Source: MKUN01 sp964481425 (GTDB lineage: Bacteria > Bacteroidota > Bacteroidia > Chitinophagales > Chitinophagaceae). Taken from it: a stretch of 64,000 nt of DNA. Both the position numbers and the translations under genes were made by a program. This document shows, one piece after another, positions 43,552 through 51,329 of this stretch. The stretch's first letter is position 1, and each line of letters begins with the position of its first letter. The stretch is from positions 47,873 to 111,872 of the forward strand of contig CAYZTM010000009.1 in the NCBI GenBank assembly GCA_964481425.1, read 5' to 3'. The notes below the pieces were generated by a model that saw only the letters and a list, made by a program, of their open reading frames with translations, had not been told where the DNA came from and searched no databases.

Positions 43552-44803
43552 CTCTCTGTTTTTGAAGGTTAACACTTTGGTTGGTTAGTTTGGCATCAAG
43601 GGCTGCCATGTCTCCGCTAATCTTAGTGTCCACAACCTTGCTATAAATCTGTGTGGTCTTGATGTTCGTGTGCCCAAGCATTTTACTCACTGTCTCTATC
43701 GGCACTCCGTTGGAAAGTGTGATACTTGTAGCGAACGAGTGGCGTGCAATGTGGAACGTCAGCTTCTTGGTGATGCCGCATACATCTGCAATCTCTTTCA
43801 AGTAAGCATTCATCTTTTGGTTTGAAGGAACTGGAAACACGTAGGCATTATCGGGGTTAGCTTTGGCTCTATATCGCTCAATTAGAGCCAGAGCTTGCGG
43901 CAGCAAGGGAATAGGTACCCTTGTATTCGTCTTAGTCCTGTAGGTCTGAATCCATAGCTTACCGTCAATACCCTTAGTAATTTCCCCATGTCTTAGTTTC
44001 TTCACATCGGCATACGCCAATCCAGTGTAGCAACTGAACACGAATACATCTCTTACTTGGGTTAGTCGTGCGCTGACAAGTTCCTTAGACTGTATCAAGG
44101 TTATTTCTTCCTGCGTAAGGCACTCACGTATGACAGGCTGTAAGGTGCATTTGAAGGCTTTAAACGGGTCATGTTTCAGCCACTCCATGCCGATCCCGTA
44201 GTTAATTACCCGTTTCAAGAACTGGATGTACTTAATGGCTGTATTGTGCCCAATGTGTTCGTCCGCTTTCAAGTACAACTCAAAGCCCATCAGGAAGCCT
44301 TTGTTAAGCTGGTCAAGGGCTATATCGCTTGCCTTGTACTGCTTACGCAGGAAGCCCTTCACTTTGAGCAATAGTGTCTCATACTTGGTATAGGTTGCTT
44401 TGCGGACTTCAATACCAACCCTACGCTTCACATAAGCGTTATGGTGATGCAGGAGCCTAATAAGATACTCTGCCTTCTCCGTGGGATTTACAAGCTTTCC
44501 CTTGATGAGTTGCGAGGTGATAGGTAAGTCCTGTTTCAAGCATTCAGCGTAGATGTCTGTCGCTTTCGCCCGATAGGTTGATAGCAACTTGTTCGCATTA
44601 AACGCCTCCTCGCTCTTACCCTTGATAACAGCCTTCGCGCTATCCCAATTTTGCTTAGTAGTTGTGATACCCAGGTTTACTGCCTCTCGCTTGCCAGCAA
44701 TGGTGATGCGCATGTAAATAGGGTACTTGTCATTTGAGCCTCGTTGGGTGTTGATGTAAAAGGAAATGTGTAATCGGTTGTCCATTTGCTCTGTTTTGAG
44801 CAC
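43544..44803 (-). CDS. int: Tyrosine site-specific integrase
   Basis: A 419-residue Bacteroidota-type integrase with an N-terminal arm-binding domain (YPIYMRITIAGKREAVNLG), a SAM-like core-binding domain (about 115-210) and a catalytic domain. Catalytic residues: Lys in YRTKTNTRVPI, HxxR in HIARHSFAT, His in LGHTNIKTTQ, and the nucleophile Tyr in QIYSKV. The box I Arg position reads YTGLAYAD, without Arg at the canonical place, as in many relatives of IntDOT. It lies 246 bp from attR. The start may be Met7 (44785). Confidence 0.93.
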   Translation of the reverse strand: MLKTEQMDNRLHISFYINTQRGSNDKYPIYMRITIAGKREAVNLGITTTKQNWDSAKAVIKGKSEEAFNANKLLSTYRAKATDIYAECLKQDLPITSQLIKGKLVNPTEKAEYLIRLLHHHNAYVKRRVGIEVRKATYTKYETLLLKVKGFLRKQYKASDIALDQLNKGFLMGFELYLKADEHIGHNTAIKYIQFLKRVINYGIGMEWLKHDPFKAFKCTLQPVIRECLTQEEITLIQSKELVSARLTQVRDVFVFSCYTGLAYADVKKLRHGEITKGIDGKLWIQTYRTKTNTRVPIPLLPQALALIERYRAKANPDNAYVFPVPSNQKMNAYLKEIADVCGITKKLTFHIARHSFATSITLSNGVPIETVSKMLGHTNIKTTQIYSKVVDTKISGDMAALDAKLTNQSVNLQKQRDD

Positions 44804-44869
44804 TTGGAAGCCGCATCATTCAGCAACAATGTATACGTGGTTGATTGACAGAGGCTAATGAGGTCTTTC

Positions 44870-44915
44870 TTGTTGTCCGCCTCTCGTTTGGTCTGTTGTC
44901 CTCATGTTGTCCGCT
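44870..44915 (+). other. Candidate integrase arm-type sites, right end
   Basis: TTGTTGTCCGC (44870-44880) and TGTTGTCCTCATGTTGTCCG (from 44894) repeat the motif seen at 31252-31297. All are in the same orientation and lie between the integrase gene and attR. Confidence 0.55.
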
Positions 44916-45008
44916 TGGCTATTCAGGCTCGAATGGGCTCGAATTATCGTGCAAAGAGCGTCATCCTCTGAAAGCCTTTACTGACAACCATATAAGGATT
45001 CCGTAAAT

Positions 45009-45032
45009 GAAAAAGAGCCACATAAGTGGCTC
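45009..45032 (-). terminator. Island-supplied terminator of tRNA-Ser
   Basis: GAGCCAC/GTGGCTC (45015-45021 and 45026-45032) with an ATAA loop and a T run on the minus strand. It differs from the original terminator at 31140-31162, so the island brings a replacement. Confidence 0.8.
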
Positions 45033-45049
45033 ATTATCAAGTAGTTATG

Positions 45050-45134
45050 CGGAGAGAGAGGGATTCGAACCCCCGGACCTTTTACAGTCAACGGTTTTCA
45101 AGACCGCCGCATTCGACCACTCTGCCATCTCTCC
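45050..45134 (-). tRNA. tRNA-Ser(UGA), reconstituted at attR
   Basis: An 85-nt type II tRNA with acceptor strands GGAGAGA/TCTCTCC, D-arm, anticodon loop CTTGAAA (UGA), a long variable arm and the T-loop TTCGAAT. The encoded 3' end after discriminator G is CATAA, so CCA must be added after transcription. The 5' part and promoter side are chromosomal; the 3' part most likely came with the island. Confidence 0.93.
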
Positions 45135-45284
45135 GGGCGCAAAATTAGATAAGCAGAGGGATTTTCAAAAAGTTTTTTCTCAGCCTTCTATATATTTTCA
45201 AAAATGATGTTAAAAGGCTTTACTTATGCCCCTATAGAAATCCATGCCTGGGCTGCCTGCGTAAGTAATAGTAAATTTGAAGAA

Positions 45285-45962
45285 ATGAACAGCATACTGA
45301 AAACATCGTTATTGCTCTCCCTGTTCTGCACCCAACTTTCGGCCTGTGCACAGGACGAGCATTACCCAAAATCAAAAACATTCAAAGAAATGAACGATAG
45401 CCAACCAACAACAAACACGCATCACCTGGATACCGCAACCTTTGGGGCAGGCTGCTTCTGGTGCACGGAGGCACAGTTCCAGCAGTTAGAGGGAGTGGAG
45501 AAAGTAGAATCAGGTTTTAGCGGGGGGCATGTAAAAAATCCTTCTTATCGGGAAGTATGTACAGGTACTACAGGCCATGCTGAGGTATGTAATATTTACT
45601 ACGACCCATCAAAGATCTCATTCGATGAATTGCTGGCTGCCTTCTGGACCTGTCATGACCCTACTCAACTCAACAGGCAGGGCAATGATGTGGGCACCCA
45701 ATACCGCTCCGTGATATTTTATCACAACGAAGAGCAAAAGCAGAAAGCAGAAGAGTATAAGAAAAAACTAAACGAAGAGAAAGCATATGACAAGCCTGTG
45801 GTAACTGAGATAAGTCCATTCACTGTGTTTTACAAAGCAGAGGATTATCACCAGGATTACTACAATGAGAACGGCTCTCAGCCTTATTGCATGTTCGTTA
45901 TAAAACCGAAGCTTGATAAGTTTGAAAAGGTGTTCAAAGGGAAACTGAAGAAGAACCATTAA
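45285..45962 (+). CDS. msrA: Peptide-methionine (S)-S-oxide reductase, lipoprotein form
   Basis: A 225-residue MsrA that repairs Met-S-sulfoxide. The active site is GAGCFWCTE with Cys57. YHQDYYNENGSQPYC holds the usual C-terminal Tyr/His and a resolving Cys. The start at 45285 gives a lipoprotein signal (LSLFCTQLSAC), so it acts outside the inner membrane. Full length apart from the linker (residues 22-50). Confidence 0.92.
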   Translation: MNSILKTSLLLSLFCTQLSACAQDEHYPKSKTFKEMNDSQPTTNTHHLDTATFGAGCFWCTEAQFQQLEGVEKVESGFSGGHVKNPSYREVCTGTTGHAEVCNIYYDPSKISFDELLAAFWTCHDPTQLNRQGNDVGTQYRSVIFYHNEEQKQKAEEYKKKLNEEKAYDKPVVTEISPFTVFYKAEDYHQDYYNENGSQPYCMFVIKPKLDKFEKVFKGKLKKNH

Positions 45963-45980
45963 ACATACTTTACTCCATGC

Positions 45981-46015
45981 AAAAAAATGCCGCGCAAATT
46001 GCGCGGCATTTTTTT
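45981..46015. terminator. Bidirectional terminator after msrA
   Basis: AAAAAAATGCCGCGC, loop AAATT, GCGCGGCATTTTTTT: a perfect 15-bp inverted repeat with A and T runs, 18 bp after the msrA stop. Confidence 0.92.
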
Positions 46016-46210
46016 GCATCAATTATTCTTCAATCAAAAGTTAAACATGAGCGGAGCATCACATATTATTGAATTGTTAAGTCTGAGTAACCCTCTATAA
46101 AGCCTGATGAGGAAGTACTAAGTTTGGCGTCCCTAAAAAGTTATAGCCCCTTATTTATACCGGGCCGGAATAGGAGGGATCTATGCGGGGTTGATTGTGA
46201 ATGAAAACTT

Positions 46211-46771
46211 ATGACATTGAAATTTAACACGAAAAAAGCTGTCAATGTTATCCTTTTTGTACTGAAGAGCCTTGGAGGAAAGTGCGATCCGTTTCGTTTG
46301 TTCGCTATCCTTTATGCGGCGGACTTAAAGCATCTTGCAGGTTTCGACAGCCTGATACTTGACGACAGCTATATAGCCATGAAACACGGCGCTGTACCCT
46401 TTAATGTGTATAGCATGTACCTGCAATTATACCGCGATGCAGTAGATGAATCATCGGGAGTAAACCTGAAGGAATATTTCTACATCAACGAGCAGAACCT
46501 GGTGGTATCAATAGCACAATATGATGACCGATATATTACCCCATCAGAAGCAGGCTGCCTGTTTGAAGCGATACGCGAGATCAAGAATGAAAGTTTTGAA
46601 TCGCTGAGCCGCAGCACCCGCAACCTTCCCTGGCGGGAGGCTAATAAGAATGGAGAAATATCTCTGCTGAGTATGGCCAAAGAAAGCGGTGCTTCTGATG
46701 AGTTGCTCAACTACATCAGCCACTCACTAGATGCAGGCACAGCAGTTGCGGGAGATAATACGATAGAGTAG
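46211..46771 (+). CDS. Panacea (SocA/DUF4065) domain protein
   Basis: A 186-residue protein. FRLFAILYAADLKHLAGFDS followed by YIAMKHGAVPFNVYSMYLQL matches the Panacea/SocA antitoxin domain, which in many systems neutralises unrelated toxins or acts as a proteolysis adaptor. No toxin-like gene is adjacent: the next gene is a convergent acyl-CoA-binding protein and the upstream 195 bp shows nothing. It may be a solitary adaptor. Confidence 0.78.
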   Translation: MTLKFNTKKAVNVILFVLKSLGGKCDPFRLFAILYAADLKHLAGFDSLILDDSYIAMKHGAVPFNVYSMYLQLYRDAVDESSGVNLKEYFYINEQNLVVSIAQYDDRYITPSEAGCLFEAIREIKNESFESLSRSTRNLPWREANKNGEISLLSMAKESGASDELLNYISHSLDAGTAVAGDNTIE

Positions 46772-46772
46772 C

Positions 46773-47033
46773 TTATTTGCTCAACAATTTATTTACCAGG
46801 TCGGTGTACTGCTGCATGGCCTCATCTGCATTCATGCCTTTCAATCCAAGCCAGGCCTCATGCTTTGCCCTGCCAACGATATCAAATGGATTTGATGGCC
46901 CATCATCACCGGCATCACCTTCTGTAGCTTGCTTAAACAGACTATATAAACGCAGTAGTGTTTCGTTATCGGGTCGACTGCTTATCGTTTTGCTGTCCGC
47001 AACCGCTTTTTCGAAATTTTCTTTTAAGCTCAT
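46773..47033 (-). CDS. Acyl-CoA-binding protein
   Basis: An 86-residue four-helix ACBP. RPDNETLLRLYSLFKQATEG and IVGRAKHEAWLGLKGMNADE contain the Tyr and Lys positions that hold the CoA and acyl chain. It binds medium- to long-chain acyl-CoA in the cytoplasm. It ends one base from the convergent Panacea gene. Confidence 0.9.
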   Translation of the reverse strand: MSLKENFEKAVADSKTISSRPDNETLLRLYSLFKQATEGDAGDDGPSNPFDIVGRAKHEAWLGLKGMNADEAMQQYTDLVNKLLSK

Positions 47034-47112
47034 GTTATGTGTTTTTTACTGATAAAAAGATCCCGCAACTAAAGTAAGCTGCGGGACCCTTATTATAAAA
47101 TCTGTTATTCAC

Positions 47113-48333
47113 TTATTGCACCACCAACTGCCTGATAACAGGCATATGTTCATCATCATTCACAAACCGCGCTTTTATAAAATATATGCCGGGCGCAAGG
47201 TTTCCTGTCGTTACTCTGTAATCATAGTTATTCAAGCCGGCATGCTCTTTTACCAGCCTACCCGTAGCATCATATAGGGATATGCTCTCCATGGCCGAGG
47301 ATGCCTTTATATTCACCACATCTCTTACCGGGTTAGGGAATAAGGACACGTCGGGGGCAAGGCGTTTAGCACCGGGAACAGACAATGCTTCGCATACATA
47401 ACCTTCTGCAAGAAACTTGCAGACAATAGAATCAACCGAATAGAACATAGGATCATTGGTGTTATTATTCGACCAGGGAACATGGCCCTGGCCGGGGAAA
47501 ACGATACTCATGTGGTAAACAGAATTAGCCGTATATACACCTTCCAACACTCCAAGACCGCATAAGGTAACCGGGCAGGTGCCCTGCAATGCATGTGCAC
47601 ACATATAGGGTACTACATCGTCCTGGTCTCCCTGTGCATTTACGGAACCACTATCGTGTGGGTTAACAAAAGATGAACTGTTGAGTGCCCCTGCCAGGTT
47701 GATGACCCCCCTAACGGTTGTACGGTATCCCGGTATGGGGTTCCCGCTGTCGCCCTCAAAACCACCATTGTGTGCAAAGGCAGTATCAATATAATCCGGT
47801 GTTTCCGTACTGTCGGTAATGTAACCCAGGTGCATATACAACACCGCACCAGCAGAATTGCCACCGGCAAAAATGAGGTTAGTATCTATACGGTAGGTGT
47901 TAGCCCCCCTTGCATCGAGGACAAAATACCTTATGGCTGCCTTGCCGTCACTTAAAGCTTTTATAACTTCATTGACTGCAGCGGCAGAATCGAGCATATC
48001 CAGCACGCTTGCCAACCTGTAATCAATAGATGCTGTAACATATCCCCTGCGGCAGTAGAGGCTGCAGAGGCGGGTTATCGTAATATCGTTTGCCTTATTA
48101 CCGGAATAGAACGCGCCACCATGAGCCAGAACGATCAGTGGCCTCCGCGGTGCAGTATCGCCCGTGGGCTGAAAAATATCCATTTGAAGACTGTAGGGTG
48201 TAGAATAAGTTACCGTTGTCTTGGTAATGCCTGCAAATGTGTTGGTATCTACATACCTGCCCGTACATTGCGCATTCGCGTCAGCAATAAAAAACAGGCT
48301 GGCACACACAAGGGCGTAAAAAATTCTTTTCAT
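47113..48333 (-). CDS. Secreted alpha/beta-hydrolase esterase with T9SS sorting tail
   Basis: A 406-residue protein. After the signal peptide (MKRIFYALVCASLFFIADANA), the carboxylesterase-type core has oxyanion HGGAF at 71-75 and nucleophile S160 in FAGGNSAGA. The likely acid is in GDQDDVVPY and the His in GQGHVPW. A T9SS type A sorting domain ends it (VSLFPNPVRDVVNIKA). It probably cleaves esters outside the cell; the substrate is unknown. Confidence 0.87.
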   Translation of the reverse strand: MKRIFYALVCASLFFIADANAQCTGRYVDTNTFAGITKTTVTYSTPYSLQMDIFQPTGDTAPRRPLIVLAHGGAFYSGNKANDITITRLCSLYCRRGYVTASIDYRLASVLDMLDSAAAVNEVIKALSDGKAAIRYFVLDARGANTYRIDTNLIFAGGNSAGAVLYMHLGYITDSTETPDYIDTAFAHNGGFEGDSGNPIPGYRTTVRGVINLAGALNSSSFVNPHDSGSVNAQGDQDDVVPYMCAHALQGTCPVTLCGLGVLEGVYTANSVYHMSIVFPGQGHVPWSNNNTNDPMFYSVDSIVCKFLAEGYVCEALSVPGAKRLAPDVSLFPNPVRDVVNIKASSAMESISLYDATGRLVKEHAGLNNYDYRVTTGNLAPGIYFIKARFVNDDEHMPVIRQLVVQ

Positions 48334-48410
48334 AAGGCTGAACTATTTAAGTCAAGTAAAAATAACATTTTTTTAATGGTATTCAAGATAGATATGAATA
48401 ACAATATTTA

Positions 48411-48767
48411 CTAATAGAATGCGTCCTCGAAATGAACGACTTCCCTTAGCTCACCATCCTTCATCAATATACTTATAGTATCAAAACGGGCACTGGTATA
48501 CGCAATTTCCGTTTCCATAAATGCTTCTGCCGCCTGTTTTAAAAAGCCCTGCTTTTTAGACCCAATGGATTCTTCGGGGTAGCCAAAAAGGTAACTGCTC
48601 CGGGTCTTTACCTCGATGAATACCAGCATATTGCCCTGCAGTGCTATAATATCTACCTCCCTCCTGCCGAACCTCCAGTTACGGTGCAATATTTTATAGC
48701 CCTTTTTTAGCAAAAAGTTTTCAGCTATTTGTTCGCCTTTTATGCCAGTTTCGTTATGTTTGGCCAT
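48411..48767 (-). CDS. YraN family (UPF0102) nuclease-fold protein
   Basis: A 118-residue protein with the restriction-endonuclease-like fold. GIKGEQIAENFLLKKGYKIL, RREVDIIALQG and VFIEVKTRSS supply the E, D and ExK positions. YraN is widespread and its role is not settled. The start at 48767 (MAKHNETG) is the conserved one; it is divergent from the isomerase gene, with 15 bp between starts. Confidence 0.88.
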   Translation of the reverse strand: MAKHNETGIKGEQIAENFLLKKGYKILHRNWRFGRREVDIIALQGNMLVFIEVKTRSSYLFGYPEESIGSKKQGFLKQAAEAFMETEIAYTSARFDTISILMKDGELREVVHFEDAFY

Positions 48768-48782
48768 TGAAATGGATAAAAT

Positions 48783-49766
48783 ATGAAGCAACTGATAACA
48801 GACTTTTCAGCCCAGTTACATGAAGCATTGATCATAGGACAAAGTTATCGTTTCCACTCAGAGCAAAAAGAATTCAGCAATGTAATATTGACGGGTCTTG
48901 GCGGCAGTGGTATAGGTGGGTCTATAGTGCAGAACTATGTTTTTGATAAGATGAAGGTACCCTTCATTGTTAATAAAGATTATTTCCTCCCTGCTTTTAT
49001 GGGCAGGCGCTCGTTGGTCATAATCTCTTCATATTCCGGCAATACAGAAGAGACCGTAGCCGCGATGCAGCAAGCCATAAAAAAGAGGGCCACAGTTATA
49101 TGTGTCACATCGGGTGGAAAGATAGCGGAACTGGCAAAAAAGAAAAAGATCGACTGCATCCTGCTGCCTGCGGGCATGCCACCCAGAGCATGCATTGGCT
49201 ACTCAATGGTGCAGGTATTATTTATATTAGCACATTTCGGCCTTATCAACCACGACTTCAAGCGCAATGTCAAGTCATCTATAAAGCTGCTCAACGAAGA
49301 CGAACAGTCCATACAAAAGAAAGCCCGGAGTATTGCCAAAAAACTTAGCGGTAAGCTACCTATCATCTATGCTGCTGCGGACTATGAAGGGCTTGCCATA
49401 CGTGTGCGTCAACAAATAAATGAGAACAGCAAAATGCTGGCCTGGCACGGTGTGATACCGGAGATGAACCATAATGAACTGGTAGGCTGGCGCGATAAGG
49501 ACGCTAAAAAGGCCGTGCTGATACTAAGAAATGATGATGATTATGAACGCGTGAAGACCCGCATCAACATCAATAAAAAGATAATCAGGAAGTACACACC
49601 GAATATTATTGAGCTATACTCGAAAGGCAAGAGCTATTGGGAAAAAATATTTTACTTCATCCATGTTACCGATTGGGTATCCGTCTATCTTGCTGACCTG
49701 CATCATGTAAATGCTACAGAGGTGAAGGTAATAGACTACCTAAAGGGGCAATTGGCAAAATCGTAG
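48783..49766 (+). CDS. Bifunctional phosphoglucose/phosphomannose isomerase
   Basis: A 327-residue double-SIS protein of the Pgi/Pmi family. ILTGLGGSGIGGSIV is the sugar-phosphate loop, ISSYSGNTEETV the Ser/Thr phosphate-binding motif, and VIPEMNHNELVGW carries the catalytic Glu and His of this family. It interconverts glucose-6-P or mannose-6-P with fructose-6-P. Confidence 0.9.
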   Translation: MKQLITDFSAQLHEALIIGQSYRFHSEQKEFSNVILTGLGGSGIGGSIVQNYVFDKMKVPFIVNKDYFLPAFMGRRSLVIISSYSGNTEETVAAMQQAIKKRATVICVTSGGKIAELAKKKKIDCILLPAGMPPRACIGYSMVQVLFILAHFGLINHDFKRNVKSSIKLLNEDEQSIQKKARSIAKKLSGKLPIIYAAADYEGLAIRVRQQINENSKMLAWHGVIPEMNHNELVGWRDKDAKKAVLILRNDDDYERVKTRININKKIIRKYTPNIIELYSKGKSYWEKIFYFIHVTDWVSVYLADLHHVNATEVKVIDYLKGQLAKS

Positions 49767-49786
49767 CAAGTATATACAACAGAATG

Positions 49787-49824
49787 AATAAAGCCGCTGA
49801 ATGTCATCAGCGGCTTTATTTTTC
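49787..49824. terminator. Bidirectional terminator after the isomerase gene
   Basis: AATAAAGCCGCTGA (49787-49800) pairs with TCAGCGGCTTTATT (49807-49820) around ATGTCA, with T-rich sequence following; it serves both convergent genes. Confidence 0.9.
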
Positions 49825-49839
49825 GACTAACCTTTAAAC

Positions 49840-50241
49840 TTATTTTACAGCCATCGGCACATTGATATAATAGTCTCGATCACGATCTACTGTGACAACT
49901 ATTGAACCACTGACCCCTTGCTGATAAACCGGGTCGTATCCTTTTGCCAGTAAAAAATAATTGCCAGTAGTGAGGTGACCGAATGTTGCTATAGGCCTGC
50001 CAAGATCCTTCACCGCAGCCCAAGCCGAATCGTCATAGCCTGTCAGCACCGGAGCTTCCGTAGCATTATACTTTATATAGATCATGCAGCTGTCTATATC
50101 GCGAGCCATGTGCTGCCCGGCAACATAAAGTGTGGCATTACCACCGTACGCACCACCTGTTATCTTATTCTTGCGACAGGCATTAACGATGAGGAGCATA
50201 CCTGCAAACAATATTACTTGTAGTGTGATCTTTATTTTCAT
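49840..50241 (-). CDS. Hypothetical lipoprotein
   Basis: A 133-residue lipoprotein (signal MKIKITLQVILFAGMLLIVN, lipobox Cys22) with a beta-sandwich-like domain; GHLTTGNYFLLAKGYDP resembles the end strands of CNA_B or carboxypeptidase-regulatory folds. Unknown function. Confidence 0.75.
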   Translation of the reverse strand: MKIKITLQVILFAGMLLIVNACRKNKITGGAYGGNATLYVAGQHMARDIDSCMIYIKYNATEAPVLTGYDDSAWAAVKDLGRPIATFGHLTTGNYFLLAKGYDPVYQQGVSGSIVVTVDRDRDYYINVPMAVK

Positions 50242-50488
50242 GCATCTAAGATACCTAATAAGATTTAATATTTATAGTAGGTCTCCGCCAGAATTATGAA
50301 AGATCGGGAACCGCTCGTGCAAAACGTAAATCTTAAAAAAATATTAAAATTCACCTCATTTATTTCATTTTTTACCACATTTTAGTTGGCTCAACTATCT
50401 TTATACTCAACACCATCATACTTTTATACTATATAAAGGCCCCAATAGCTCTTTCCTGCCTGAAAACCAAAACACATAAGATAACTAT

Positions 50489-51238
50489 ATGAAAAAAATT
50501 ATACCATTCTTTATTGTGTTGGCCGCTTTAATGGCTGGTCTCAGTTCATGCCACCGGGACAATTCGTTAACCCCGACACAAAGGGCAGCTTTGATCTTTC
50601 ACCTGCATCATTATATCAACGACACGCACATAACTGCCGGTCAAATGGCGTATGATGATTCAGGCCGGCGCTACCAACTGAACGTTGGGCGATTTTATAT
50701 TTCGCAGATAACGCTACATGGTGCTGATGGTACTGACTGGCAGTCGTACGGTAAATACACCATTACAACCATTGGTACCGAGGAATACCTGGTAGACAGT
50801 GTGCCAGTGGGGAACTATAAGTCGATCTCGTTCACAGTTGGCCTTGACCCGACCACAAATACTACCGATCCTTCACAACATTCATCCGGGGCACTGGCCG
50901 AACAAAGCCCGTCTATGTATTTCGGTGAAGGTAAGGGTTACATATTCATGAACATCCAAGGCAGGGCCGATACCAGCGCTGCACAAAATGGAGACCTCAA
51001 CATACCCTTCAGCTACCAGATAGGAACGGACAATCTTTCGCGGACAGTAAATATGCCAGCAAACTCATTTTCGATGGTTGCCTACCAATCTCAAACACTG
51101 GATATAAAAGTGGACTACAGCGTATTCCTGCAATCTATCAACTTTAAGACGCAGGCTGCATGTACACCCTTTAGTGATGAAGTATTTGCTACAACACTTG
51201 CTAACAGGATACCTAAGATGTTCAGTTGGGGGATGTAA
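50489..51238 (+). CDS. MbnP-like lipoprotein
   Basis: A 249-residue lipoprotein (LMAGLSSC lipobox). GRRYQLNVGRFYISQITLHG, AEQSPSMYFGEGKGYIFMNI and IPFSYQIGTD follow the MbnP pattern; MbnP is a periplasmic copper-binding partner of the di-haem enzyme MbnH. Only two Trp are present in the mature part. No mbnH or TonB receptor is adjacent, so the metal role is inference from family. The 247-bp gap upstream is AT-rich, without a clear promoter match. Confidence 0.78.
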   Translation: MKKIIPFFIVLAALMAGLSSCHRDNSLTPTQRAALIFHLHHYINDTHITAGQMAYDDSGRRYQLNVGRFYISQITLHGADGTDWQSYGKYTITTIGTEEYLVDSVPVGNYKSISFTVGLDPTTNTTDPSQHSSGALAEQSPSMYFGEGKGYIFMNIQGRADTSAAQNGDLNIPFSYQIGTDNLSRTVNMPANSFSMVAYQSQTLDIKVDYSVFLQSINFKTQAACTPFSDEVFATTLANRIPKMFSWGM

Positions 51239-51329
51239 TTACCAATCAATTGGTGCTGCTTGCATAACTCAAGCCAGTGCCAGTGCTTCAAATCCTTGTG
51301 CGTAATATTAATGCACCGTGAAACAGCGC

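Noticed and set aside
43360..43572. Plus-strand open frame of 70 codons next to the integrase
   Set aside because: It covers part of repeat copy E and lies antisense to a better candidate, the 38-codon membrane ORF coupled to the integrase.
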